Positions 36,111 through 44,901 of a stretch of DNA of 64,000 bases are shown piece after piece; within the stretch, counting starts at the first letter, position 1, and every line of letters starts with the position of its first letter. The stretch spans positions 55,529 through 119,528 of the forward strand of contig NZ_AVPG01000007.1 of assembly GCF_000775615.1 (NCBI RefSeq). The letters run 5' to 3'. The DNA comes from Pontibacillus litoralis JSM 072002 (GTDB lineage Bacteria > Bacillota > Bacilli > Bacillales > BH030062). The translations under genes and the position numbers were made by a program. Under the pieces are notes generated by a model that was given only the letters and a program-made list of their open reading frames with translations, searched no databases and had not been told where the DNA came from.

Positions 36111-36989
36111 ATGAGTATAGGTCCATATGTATTAACGGAAAAAGAATTTGTCAATCGTTATGATTTGACATATCCATTTGAAGAGCGAGGGTTGCAGTTT
36201 GGAGATGGAGTGTATGAAGTTATTCGTGTATATAGAGGGAATTTGTATTTAATTGAAGAACACGTGGAACGTTTATACCGATCAGCTGCAGCCATTCACC
36301 TACAAGTACCATATGAGAAAGAAGAGATGTATAAGCAGTTAAAACAATTACTCCATCTAAATGATTTTACAACAGATGGAAAGGTTTACTTACAACTTAC
36401 AAGAGGATCAGCACCTCGTGATCATGTTTTTCCTGTGGGAGTGCAGCCGAATTTATATGCTTATGTAGCACCATTATCTCGCAAGCATTCGCTCATGAAA
36501 AACGGAGTAGCCACGATTACGCAAAAAGATGTCCGCTGGGATTACTGTTATATAAAAAGCTTAAACCTATTACCAAATGTAATGGCAAAGCAAGCAGCAA
36601 AGGAGCAAGGTTGCTTTGAAGCAATATTGCATCGAAACGGCAAAGTTACCGAGTGTAGCTCATCAAATGTGTATGTAGTTAAGGATGGAGCAATTTATAC
36701 GCACCCTGCCGAGAAAAACATTTTACATGGCTGTGTACGTATGCGAGTAGAGGCTTTTGCGAAAGAGACTGGTATTCCATTTCATGAAGAGGCATTTCAT
36801 TTAGAGGATATTCAATATGCGGATGAGTTATTTTTATCGAGTAGTACAGCAGAAGTAATGCCCATTATTGAAGTTGATGGTAATACAATAGCAAATGGAA
36901 GGCCAGGCCAAGTTACAATGCAATTGCAACAAGCATATGAAGCAGACGCTAACATCCCAATGAGTGACTCTATTTTTTACGTTCAATAG
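36111..36989 (+). CDS. dat: D-amino-acid aminotransferase
   Basis: 292 residues, class IV PLP fold. Blocks: YPFEERGLQFGDGVYEVIRVYRG, PLP-lysine K149 in YCYIKSLNLLPNVMAKQ, E181 in GKVTECSSSNVYVV, and the C-terminal FLSSSTAEVMPIIEVDG. Compared with the Bacillus sp. YM-1 enzyme (K145, E177) the offset is four. It transaminates between D-alanine and D-glutamate and so feeds cell wall precursors. AGGAGG lies before the ATG. Lone gene with a terminator. Confidence 0.92.
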   Translation: MSIGPYVLTEKEFVNRYDLTYPFEERGLQFGDGVYEVIRVYRGNLYLIEEHVERLYRSAAAIHLQVPYEKEEMYKQLKQLLHLNDFTTDGKVYLQLTRGSAPRDHVFPVGVQPNLYAYVAPLSRKHSLMKNGVATITQKDVRWDYCYIKSLNLLPNVMAKQAAKEQGCFEAILHRNGKVTECSSSNVYVVKDGAIYTHPAEKNILHGCVRMRVEAFAKETGIPFHEEAFHLEDIQYADELFLSSSTAEVMPIIEVDGNTIANGRPGQVTMQLQQAYEADANIPMSDSIFYVQ

Positions 36990-37002
36990 AATAATATGAT
37001 AG

Positions 37003-37039
37003 AAATCCTAGGCTATTATATAAAGCCTAGGATTTTTTT
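37003..37039 (+). terminator. Terminator after dat
   Basis: AAATCCTAGGCT/AGCCTAGGATTT with a 9-base loop and a T run. Confidence 0.88.
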
Positions 37040-37107
37040 AGTGCAAAATAAAAAATGATTTTTGTTTTGTACTAAAAAACCAATTAAGTGTGAATTATTA
37101 CGGCGAA

Positions 37108-37124
37108 TGTTACAGTTATATTAA
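37108..37124 (+). promoter_or_regulatory. Possible WalR box before the LysM-NlpC/P60 gene
   Basis: TGTTAC-N5-TATTAA against the WalR consensus TGTWAH-N5-TGTWAH: 11 of 12 (second half TAT for TGT). B. subtilis lytE, of the same architecture, is under WalR. TATAAT-like sequence follows at about 37160. Confidence 0.4.
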
Positions 37125-37203
37125 ATAAAACATAGGCATATAGATTTATCTATTTAAAATATAATATAATAGACCTATGTTTATAATGAGGAGGGAAATA
37201 GAA

Positions 37204-38271
37204 ATGGGAAAGATGTTTACTAAGAAGACGGTACTTCCAGTGCTTGTAGCAGGTATGGGAATTACGCTTCCGAATGTTGTACAGGCTGAAGAAAGTCATA
37301 CGGTACAAAAAGGAGACACGCTCTGGGATTTATCAATAAAGTACAATACAACAGTTGATTCATTGAAAAAATGGAATAAATTAAATCATGATAGTTTATC
37401 AATTGGTCAAACCCTTTTAGTATCAGCACCTTCATCTAGCTCTGAATCCAACCCATCATCATCTTCACAGTCAAATAATTCTAGTTCAAGTACATACACC
37501 GTCCAAAAAGGTGACTCATTATGGGTGATAGCAAGAAAGCAAAATACAAGTGTAAGTCATTTGAAACAGTTAAATAACCTTTCTGGTGACACAATTTATG
37601 TAGGACAAACGTTGAAAGTTGCTGGATCAGCTTCATCTAATGAAAGTACTTCAAATTCAACTAACAATTCCAACAATGAAGTGACGAATAATAATTCTCA
37701 AGCAGGCTCAAATTCAGTTCATAGAGTTCAGAGAGGCGAGTCATTGTGGTCCATCTCGATGAAATATAATACGAGTGTGAGTCATTTGAAGAAAATTAAT
37801 TATTTGTCGAGTGATCGTATTTATGTAGGACAATCGTTAAAAGTGACTGGTTCATCTAGTAATCAAGGATCTAATAATTCAGGTTCAAGTAATCAAGGTA
37901 ATACGTCGGTAACATCTAGTACGGAAAGTTTAATTAAGGAAGCAAAGAAGTATATGGGTACGCCTTACGTATGGGGCGGAACATCACCATCAGGCTTTGA
38001 TTGCAGTGGCTATATTCATTACGTTTACAAGCAAGAAGGGAAGCATGTACCACGTACAACCGCTACGATATGGGCTGCTGGAACGAGTGTGTCTGAACCA
38101 TCCGTTGGGGATATTGTTTTCTTTGAAACGTATAAAAAAGGCCCATCTCATGCAGGGTTTTATTTAGGAAATGGAGATTTCATTCATGCTGGGTATAGCA
38201 ATGGTGTAGAAATCTCGAATCTATCTAATAGTTACTATAAGCAGCGTTACTTAGGTGCTAAGAGGCTATAA
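37204..38271 (+). CDS. LytE-like cell wall hydrolase, three LysM plus NlpC/P60 domain
   Basis: 355 residues from ATG 37204 behind GAGGAGGG. Signal peptide with likely cleavage after A28 (VVQA). LysM1 residues 32-74, LysM2 98-139, LysM3 173-214, separated by Ser/Asn linkers, then NlpC/P60 (243-355) with C267 (FDCSG), H316 (SHAG) and H328 (IHAG). This is a secreted DL-endopeptidase that cuts peptidoglycan stem peptides, of the LytE/LytF/CwlS group; three LysM repeats match LytE. In B. subtilis lytE is a SigI and WalR target, and sigI-rsgI is also in this window. Confidence 0.92.
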   Translation: MGKMFTKKTVLPVLVAGMGITLPNVVQAEESHTVQKGDTLWDLSIKYNTTVDSLKKWNKLNHDSLSIGQTLLVSAPSSSSESNPSSSSQSNNSSSSTYTVQKGDSLWVIARKQNTSVSHLKQLNNLSGDTIYVGQTLKVAGSASSNESTSNSTNNSNNEVTNNNSQAGSNSVHRVQRGESLWSISMKYNTSVSHLKKINYLSSDRIYVGQSLKVTGSSSNQGSNNSGSSNQGNTSVTSSTESLIKEAKKYMGTPYVWGGTSPSGFDCSGYIHYVYKQEGKHVPRTTATIWAAGTSVSEPSVGDIVFFETYKKGPSHAGFYLGNGDFIHAGYSNGVEISNLSNSYYKQRYLGAKRL

Positions 38272-38288
38272 TACAATTTAGTATAAAG

Positions 38289-38323
38289 AACTTTCACGCT
38301 TTTAAAGCCTGGAAGTTTTTTTA
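38289..38323 (+). terminator. Terminator after the LytE-like gene
   Basis: AACTTTC...GC pairs with GC...GGAAGTT (with G-U pairs), followed by seven T. Confidence 0.7.
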
Positions 38324-38500
38324 TTGATATAAGGATAATATTCCGATAGAATATGTAATCAGTGTACATACGTTTTTAAGCAAAGTTTAGCAAAAAATTT
38401 TTCACTATTTTAATCCACTTACCAATAGGGTTATGGAGTTTGTTTCATTTGTTATTAAAAATTTTCACTTGCTATTTACTACAATATTCGGTATCGTTAA

Positions 38501-38547
38501 ATACAACATATTGATGAAAAAAATAATAAAACAACTATATATTGATA
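38501..38547 (+). promoter_or_regulatory. Two NrdR-box-like sites 31 bp apart
   Basis: Cores CAACATATTG (38504-38513) and CTATATATTG (38535-38544) match CWATATWTWG at 9 and 10 of 10 positions. Their 31-bp spacing is the three-turn spacing usual for NrdR box pairs. They lie directly upstream of the cobalamin riboswitch of the ribonucleotide reductase operon. A weaker third match is at 38482-38491. Confidence 0.6.
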
Positions 38548-38552
38548 ATCTA

Positions 38553-38715
38553 ACGAGTTGATAAGGTGCCATGCAGGCTTAATAGGGAATCTGGTGCAAG
38601 TCCAGAACTGTCCCCGCAACTGTATGTGTGACGAATTGAGGAAATCCACTATATGTAATATAGGAAGGGCTCATAGTAGGAAGAAGCACAAGTCAGGAGA
38701 CCTACCTTAACTCGT
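38553..38715 (+). ncRNA. Cobalamin (B12) riboswitch aptamer before the nrd operon
   Basis: Outer helix ACGAGTT/AACTCGT (38553-38559 with 38709-38715). Conserved landmarks in order: GGTGCCATGCAGG, AATAGGGAATCTGGTGCAAG, the B12 box-like CTGTCCCCGCAACTGT, and AGTCAGGAGACCTACC. All are hallmarks of the AdoCbl riboswitch family. Downstream structure and a terminator (38809-38838) sit before the first gene, so cobalamin should stop transcription of the reductase. Confidence 0.93.
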
Positions 38716-38808
38716 AAATAGTTTCTTTATTCTTCGGGGAGTGAGAAGGTGGAACGATAGACATAGAGTGAGGGAGAAGACTACTCCTTTCTATGTTGCT
38801 GTCGTAAG

Positions 38809-38838
38809 CCGTTTTCCTTGAGGAAGGCGGTTTTTTTT
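38809..38838 (+). terminator. Riboswitch-controlled terminator
   Basis: CCGTTTTCC/GGAAGGCGG, 4-base loop, eight T, 55 bases before the ATG. A further hairpin (CATAGA/TCTATG, about 38761-38795) lies between aptamer and terminator and may take part in the switch. Confidence 0.85.
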
Positions 38839-38892
38839 GTTATTTATTCTATCACTTTGATTAAAGAAAGAGATTTAGGAGGGAGAAGTAAA

Positions 38893-41148
38893 ATGGGGCA
38901 AACAGTGCAATGTAATCGAATAGAAGAAGGTTGGTTAAAACGACTAAAGGGAAAGCTACAAGCATTACCATCCGAATTTCCACATATAGAGGTAGAGTTG
39001 CTACTAGAAGAAGTAATGGATGCAGTTGTTAAGAAACAAGATGTAGCGAAAGAACAAGTATATAATGAGTTCATTCTTAAAGCGCTTGACTACATGGATG
39101 AAGAAGAGCCTGATTGGACGTATGTAAGCGCGCGTATATATTGTGAACAACTATATGAGGAAGTAGCGCAACGACGCAATCATTATGAAGATACGATTTA
39201 TCCGCCTTTCGCTCATTTATTGCAAATATTACTTGATTTAGGTGTGTACAGTTCCTTCATTCTAGAACAGTACTCAGAAGAAGAAGTACATATATTAGGA
39301 GATGTGATTGATCCAGAGAAAGATAAGTTATTTACGTATATTGGCTTGCGTACGCTTGCAGATCGTTATTTAGCAAAAGGACATAATGGAGAGCTTTACG
39401 AATTACCTCAAGAACGTTTCATGATTATTGCGATGACATTAATGGCGAATGAATCAGCTGAAAAACGTATTGACCTTGTGAAAGAGGCTTACTGGGCAAT
39501 TAGTAATTTATATATGACGGTTGCCACGCCAACACTGTCCAATAGTGGAAAAAGTTATGGACAATTATCAAGCTGTTTTATTGATACAGTCGATGATAGT
39601 TTACAAGGCATCTTTGATAGTAACACCGATATTGCAAATCTCTCTAAAAGTGGTGGCGGCATTGGAGTGTATCTAGGGAAAATCCGGTCCAAAGGTAGCG
39701 ATATTAAAGGGTATAAAGGAGTAAGTTCTGGGGTTATTCCATGGATGAAGCAGTTGAACAATACAGCGGTGAGTGTAGATCAGCTTGGCCAACGACAAGG
39801 AGCAATTGCCGTATATTTAGATGTATGGCATCAGGACATATTCGCCTTTTTGGATGCGAAGTTAAATAATGGGGATGAGCGCCAGCGTACACACGATTTA
39901 TTTACAGGTGTGACGTTGCCTGATTTATTTATGGAAGCAGTTGAAAACCGTGAAGATTGGTATTTATTCGACCCTCATGAGGTACGTAAAGTAATGGGAT
40001 TCAGCCTTGAAGATTATTACGACGAACAAGAAGGCGCAGGAAGCTTCAGAGATAAGTATCAACAATGTGTGGAGCATCCAGACTTAAATAAAATCGTTGT
40101 GCCAGCTATTGAGATTATGAAGCGTATTATGATTAGCCAGCTTGAAACAGGTACACCGTTTATGTTTTATCGTGATGAAGTAAATCGTAAAAATGCTAAT
40201 ACCCATAAAGGGATGGTGTATTGCACAAACCTTTGTACAGAAATTATGCAAAATCAAAGCTCAACAACAGTGGAAGAACAATATACACAAGATGGAAAAA
40301 TCATTACGGTCAAAAATCCAGGAGACTTCGTCGTATGTAACTTATCTAGCATTAATTTAGGTCGAGCTGTGCTAGAAGAAGTACTAGAACGTCTTATTCC
40401 TATCCAAGTGAGAATGCTCGACAATGTCATTGATTTAAATCGGATTCCAGTTATTCAAGCAGAAATAACGAACCAAAATTATCGAGGGATTGGTCTTGGT
40501 ACGTTTGGCTGGCATCATCTACTAGCGTTAAAAGGTATTCGCTGGGAATCAGATGAAGCTGTTTCTTATGCAGATACTTTATATGAGCATATTGCTTATT
40601 TAACGATTGAAGCAAGTAAAGAGCTAGCGAAAGAAAAAGGTGCTTATCCACATTATGAAGGTTCTAAATGGCAAACTGGTGCGTATTTCACAGATCGTGG
40701 TTATACGTGTGATAAGTGGAGTCAATTACAGGCGGAAGTACAACAGTATGGTGTGCGAAACGGGTATTTAATGGCTGTAGCACCTAATTCATCAACGTCC
40801 ATTATAGCTGGTAGTACCGCAAGTATTGATCCAGTATTCCAGAAATTTTATTCCGAGGAAAAGAAAAATTACAAAATTCCAGTCACCGCTCCAGACTTAA
40901 ACACGCAAACGTACTGGTTTTATAAATCAGCCTACGAAATAGATCAAATGTGGAGCATTCGACAAAATGCCAAACGCCAAAAGCACATTGACCAATCGAT
41001 TTCTTTTAATGTTTATGTGAAGAACACGGTCAAGGCAAAGGAAATATTGAACTTGCATTTAGAAGCTTGGCGTCACAAAATGAAAACGACATACTATATG
41101 CGTTCAACATCATCAGAAGATATCGATTGCGAAAGTTGTTCATCATAA
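38893..41148 (+). CDS. nrdE: Class I ribonucleoside-diphosphate reductase, alpha subunit
   Basis: 751 residues from ATG 38893 behind GGAGGGAG; the frame is open to 38818 but lies in the terminator there. Active-site residues: C228 (LSSCF), N446, C448 and E450 (TNLCTE), C482 (VVCNLSSINLG), and the C-terminal shuttle pair CESC near the end. The enzyme reduces NDPs to dNDPs. The first 95 residues resemble the helical part of an ATP-cone, but the RDG-type nucleotide hairpin is not recognisable. No nrdI or nrdH is linked, unlike standard class Ib operons; nrdA would also be a fair name. Confidence 0.92.
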   Translation: MGQTVQCNRIEEGWLKRLKGKLQALPSEFPHIEVELLLEEVMDAVVKKQDVAKEQVYNEFILKALDYMDEEEPDWTYVSARIYCEQLYEEVAQRRNHYEDTIYPPFAHLLQILLDLGVYSSFILEQYSEEEVHILGDVIDPEKDKLFTYIGLRTLADRYLAKGHNGELYELPQERFMIIAMTLMANESAEKRIDLVKEAYWAISNLYMTVATPTLSNSGKSYGQLSSCFIDTVDDSLQGIFDSNTDIANLSKSGGGIGVYLGKIRSKGSDIKGYKGVSSGVIPWMKQLNNTAVSVDQLGQRQGAIAVYLDVWHQDIFAFLDAKLNNGDERQRTHDLFTGVTLPDLFMEAVENREDWYLFDPHEVRKVMGFSLEDYYDEQEGAGSFRDKYQQCVEHPDLNKIVVPAIEIMKRIMISQLETGTPFMFYRDEVNRKNANTHKGMVYCTNLCTEIMQNQSSTTVEEQYTQDGKIITVKNPGDFVVCNLSSINLGRAVLEEVLERLIPIQVRMLDNVIDLNRIPVIQAEITNQNYRGIGLGTFGWHHLLALKGIRWESDEAVSYADTLYEHIAYLTIEASKELAKEKGAYPHYEGSKWQTGAYFTDRGYTCDKWSQLQAEVQQYGVRNGYLMAVAPNSSTSIIAGSTASIDPVFQKFYSEEKKNYKIPVTAPDLNTQTYWFYKSAYEIDQMWSIRQNAKRQKHIDQSISFNVYVKNTVKAKEILNLHLEAWRHKMKTTYYMRSTSSEDIDCESCSS

Positions 41149-41160
41149 GGAGGAATAAAG

Positions 41161-42207
41161 ATGAGTCAGCATTTATTAAATAAACGAAATTTATATGATA
41201 TTGATGCACCAAACCAATCAACAGGTATTATAAATGGACGTAGCTCAAACGTGTTAAATTGGGACGATGCTCGATTTACATGGGCTTATCCAATGTATAA
41301 GAACATGCTTGCTAACTTCTGGATTCCCAATGAAATTAATATGAACAATGACTTGAAGCAATGGAGTCATTTAAGTGATAAGGAACAAGATACATTTAAA
41401 AAAGTAATCGGCTTGCTCGCTTTTCTGGATTCGATTCAAACCGACTATAGTGGGAAAATTGCTGATTATTTAACGGATTCTAGTCTAGTTGCTTTAATGC
41501 AAGTACTATCGTTTCAAGAAGTAGTTCACAATCAATCCTATTCTTATGTACTCTCTTCTCTTGTGTCGAAACAAGAACAAGATGCGATTTTCGAATATTG
41601 GAAGCATGACGAAGTGTTATTAGAACGAAATGAATTTATCGCAAACGGCTATAAAGAGTTCGTTGAGCAGCCAACACCAAAGTCCTTTCTCCGTTCGATT
41701 GTATATGATGTTGTATTAGAAGGATTATTCTTCTATGCAGGTTTCGCTTTCTTCTACAACCTTGCTCGCAATCAGAAGATGGTATCCACTAGTACGATGA
41801 TTAATTACATTAACCGCGATGAACAAATACACGTCAACTTATTTGAGCGCATTTTTAAAGAGACGTTAGCGGAGAATCCGAACATCGATCAAGAAGAAAT
41901 GCTCACCTTCGCAACAGAGACGTTTAGAAGAGCGGCAGAATTAGAAACGAAATGGGCTACTTATATTATTGGTGATGATTTTGATGGCTTAACGATGACA
42001 GAACTAGAAGCATATATTAAATTTATGGCGAATAAACGTTGTAAAGAACTTGGAGCTGAGAAGCCATTCCCGCAATATAAGAAGAATCCGTTGAAGTGGA
42101 TCCGTGCTTATGAGGATGTCAATAGTGGCAAGTCAGATTTCTTTGAACAGAAGTCCCGTCAATATACGAAAGTAAATTACACGGATAATGGATTTGATGA
42201 TTTGTAA
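41161..42207 (+). CDS. nrdF: Class I ribonucleoside-diphosphate reductase, beta subunit
   Basis: 348 residues, 12 bases after the alpha gene, RBS AAGGAGG. Metal ligands D90, E120, H123, E187, E221 and H224 are all present, and the radical tyrosine equivalent is Y127 (EVVHNQSYSYV). It builds the tyrosyl radical that starts catalysis in the alpha subunit, using oxygen and a dimetal centre rather than B12. Followed by an inverted repeat and a terminator. Confidence 0.93.
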   Translation: MSQHLLNKRNLYDIDAPNQSTGIINGRSSNVLNWDDARFTWAYPMYKNMLANFWIPNEINMNNDLKQWSHLSDKEQDTFKKVIGLLAFLDSIQTDYSGKIADYLTDSSLVALMQVLSFQEVVHNQSYSYVLSSLVSKQEQDAIFEYWKHDEVLLERNEFIANGYKEFVEQPTPKSFLRSIVYDVVLEGLFFYAGFAFFYNLARNQKMVSTSTMINYINRDEQIHVNLFERIFKETLAENPNIDQEEMLTFATETFRRAAELETKWATYIIGDDFDGLTMTELEAYIKFMANKRCKELGAEKPFPQYKKNPLKWIRAYEDVNSGKSDFFEQKSRQYTKVNYTDNGFDDL

Positions 42208-42251
42208 AAAAGCATATCGCTTAAGCTAATTGTACTGTTTTCGTAGAGAAT

Positions 42252-42290
42252 AGTGTTAATGTAAATAACGTGTAATTTATTATTAACACT
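42252..42290 (+). repeat. Inverted repeat after nrdF
   Basis: AGTGTTAAT/ATTAACACT, 9 bp each, 21-base AT-rich loop, no T run. Possibly an mRNA 3' structure. The gap 42208-42527 otherwise holds only the terminator. Confidence 0.5.
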
Positions 42291-42312
42291 AACAAGAACA
42301 TTACAAATAGCG

Positions 42313-42346
42313 AACAAAAACGCTCAGGAACCTGGGCGTTTTTGTT
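42313..42346 (+). terminator. Terminator after the nrd operon
   Basis: AACAAAAACGCTCAGG pairs with CCTGGGCGTTTTTGTT (one G-U). Confidence 0.88.
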
Positions 42347-42527
42347 TAATAAAGGATTATTATGATTGGTCCAAAAACATTGATTACATCTAGAAGGATT
42401 GGTCGTGTTTATTACTTCTACAATCAAATATTTAGTTAATGGCTTTGCTTCCTACTTTTGATTTTCTGGATTTTGCAAGGGAATGGAAGATGTAAACTGT
42501 AAAAATAAAGGGATACGATTACGGGAA

Positions 42528-43955
42528 TCATATTCTTTTATAATAATAGCGTTGTATTGCAAGATAAGCCCCTAATAAAATGGTGACGAAGATAGCATAA
42601 AGACTTAGACTATTATATAGTTTTTGTAAACTCGTGTAAGCGGCAAGATTCACTGCTGAATGAGGCATGAGTAATTGATGTAAAGATATGCCGTTCAGCG
42701 ACGGTATTTCGTTAGTAAACCAAAATACTAATGCGTAACTTACCAAACTAAGTAATAAGACTCCTCCAAGTTTGAAAGTGAAATATGCTAGTGATGGAGC
42801 ACCAATCTTCCGATGATTAGGGCTTAATTGTACGATACTTCCATTAACAGCAGGTGGTAATGTACCTATAGAAATGCCTATTAGAAAGAAGAGTGTCGCC
42901 AATATGAATATAGGGAATGAATCCCACCACAAAGCATTAATCGTAGTGAGAATCGTAATAGCTAACCAATTAACAAGTAGAAACGTTGCTAATTTTGTTT
43001 TTCTTAATATATATGGTGTTGCAATATTTCCTATCGTCATACCAATTGCAAATGGCAATGTAGAAATAAATAAACCAGACCAAGGGTGTTGCGTAACGTA
43101 AATGCCAAATAGCGCAGAGAACGTAATGTAAAAGTATATGAAGCTCCCAGCAAAGAAAAAGAACACAATAAGAAAAAGAACATTCGTTTTTTTAAATTCA
43201 TGCAAGGATAGAAACCGTTTTGTAAAATAACGCTCTCGGATAAAAAATATAATTAAGCTAGTTATAAATAAACCAGTTACAATATACGTTATCACGCTAT
43301 TTGATCCCCAGTCTTGTATATGTCTAATCCCATACGTAAAACATGTAATACTAAACGTAAATAAAATTCCACTAGGTATGTCAAATACGACCTTATGAGA
43401 AGGTTTAAGCTGCTTCACATAAGGCTGAATAAAAAATAAAGCTAGCAAAGCAAACGGAATATTTAATAAGAAACCCGCCTGCCAACCTACATAGTAAATG
43501 AGCAAACTAACGATAATAGGCCCTGCTATAATAGCGAATCCTAACGTTGAACCTGTATAGATACTAATATTTTTTCTTTCTTCAGGCGTTAATATTGTAA
43601 ATAGTAGTGGAGGAATCATTGGGATGAGTGCAGTTCCAAATAAGCCAATAAAAAATCCACCTAACTCTACCCAACCGAAAGACGGTGCAAAAGATATAAG
43701 TAAAGAACTAGTTGCTAAAGCAGTTAAAGAAAGTGTATATACAAGAGAACTTCCCTTTTGATCAATAATACGAGAATAAAAAGGGAGGCCAATAACTGTT
43801 CCTATTAAAAATAACGATAGCCCATTAGCTAAGGACTGCAATTGTTCAAATGAAAAAGCAGCATACACAATTGTAATTCCAGTACTAATTTGACTTGCAA
43901 TGGCAATATACATGCAAATTATTAAACTATAAAACGCTCTTTTCTTATGCTTCAA
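42528..43955 (-). CDS. MFS multidrug efflux-type transporter (14-TM class)
   Basis: 475 residues from TTG 43955, which has AGGAGTGAGG at the right distance; the longer frame to 44012 includes that RBS as coding. About 14 membrane helices. Motif A-like LPFYSRIIDQKGSS and the antiporter motif C (GSTLGFAIIAGPIIVSLLIYYVGWQAGF) place it with proton-driven drug exporters of the DHA2 type. Substrate unknown. Ends at a weak imperfect hairpin. Confidence 0.83.
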   Translation of the reverse strand: MKHKKRAFYSLIICMYIAIASQISTGITIVYAAFSFEQLQSLANGLSLFLIGTVIGLPFYSRIIDQKGSSLVYTLSLTALATSSLLISFAPSFGWVELGGFFIGLFGTALIPMIPPLLFTILTPEERKNISIYTGSTLGFAIIAGPIIVSLLIYYVGWQAGFLLNIPFALLALFFIQPYVKQLKPSHKVVFDIPSGILFTFSITCFTYGIRHIQDWGSNSVITYIVTGLFITSLIIFFIRERYFTKRFLSLHEFKKTNVLFLIVFFFFAGSFIYFYITFSALFGIYVTQHPWSGLFISTLPFAIGMTIGNIATPYILRKTKLATFLLVNWLAITILTTINALWWDSFPIFILATLFFLIGISIGTLPPAVNGSIVQLSPNHRKIGAPSLAYFTFKLGGVLLLSLVSYALVFWFTNEIPSLNGISLHQLLMPHSAVNLAAYTSLQKLYNSLSLYAIFVTILLGAYLAIQRYYYKRI

Positions 43956-44143
43956 TAAAACCTCACTCCTATTCCATAAATTAATTATAATTTTCTTTTC
44001 GACAAGGGACAAGAAAGAAAACTATATATCGAGAAGAAGCGTCGTTTATACGGAATATATAGAAGGAATACAGCTATTTGGTGAAGAATAAAACAATCCT
44101 ACTTAAACTTAGTTAATATATTAAAAATAAAGGAGTTGATATT

Positions 44144-44467
44144 ATGAATAATCTAATGTCTTATACTATTGTAGCTTTGCTTGTTATTGGCTTTATTTAT
44201 GTTTTGGTGAGACAGATAAAACATATTATGTCATTACGAAAAAATAGAAGTTTTTCTTATTCAAAAAGATTGTTGTTGAGTATCTACTTAACAATAATTG
44301 CAATTGCTGGATTTTTAATCTCCTTTTTATTGAACGTAGCAATATTTATGCAAGTATTTCAATCAAATGCACTTACGAGTAATAATACTGCTATTGCCTG
44401 TTTTTTATTTATTTTTATTCTCCTAATGGCTAAGTATGTAATTTTACCTAAGAATCAAAGTAATTAA
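44144..44467 (+). CDS. Small membrane protein, unknown (107 residues)
   Basis: ATG 44144 behind AAAGGAGTTGAT. Three hydrophobic segments (about residues 6-22, 43-67, 83-98) with basic loops KHIMSLRKNRSFSYSKR. No family recognised. It is followed at 44578 by a small exported peptide gene in the same direction. Base composition is AT-rich. Confidence 0.6.
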   Translation: MNNLMSYTIVALLVIGFIYVLVRQIKHIMSLRKNRSFSYSKRLLLSIYLTIIAIAGFLISFLLNVAIFMQVFQSNALTSNNTAIACFLFIFILLMAKYVILPKNQSN

Positions 44468-44577
44468 AAAAGTAGTAATAATTCTTTTGAAATGGTAGAT
44501 ACTCCCTAGATGGTATGGTAAGTTTATACTTGATCAATTCAGATATTTTTAAGATTATTAAAATTGGAGGATGAGAG

Positions 44578-44742
44578 ATGAAAAAGGTGTGTAGTTTTTT
44601 GTTTGTACTAATTTTGTTTGTTATTTTTACTACACCTACTTTATCGGCAGCATCAGAAAAACAACAAGAGTATGAAATTAATTCTATAGGAGAATTAGAG
44701 GATTTTATTAAGAATGATCGTTTTTTCAATGATGATTTATAA
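44578..44742 (+). CDS. Small exported peptide (54 residues), possibly truncated
   Basis: ATG 44578 behind GGAGG, ending at TAA 44740-44742. Clear signal peptide (KKVCSFLFVLILFVIF, then TPTLSAAS with likely cleavage after SAA), leaving about 28 acidic residues (EYEINSIGELEDFIKNDRFFNDDL). The mature part looks like the start of a longer secreted protein, so this may be a 3'-truncated gene. A hairpin (GAGTCGCA/TGCGACTC, 44746-44772) follows. Confidence 0.55.
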   Translation: MKKVCSFLFVLILFVIFTTPTLSAASEKQQEYEINSIGELEDFIKNDRFFNDDL

Positions 44743-44901
44743 AAGGGAGTCGCAAACTCATTATGCGACTCATTAAATTTGTTTTTAAATGTGTCCACAA
44801 ATTGAATTTAGAAAAATGGATTTATGAAAAAGATAGTTAAGAAAATAGAAAGTTGAACAAAAAAGAAGCGGGACAAAGGGGAAAGAGCCCTTTGTTCCAC
44901 T

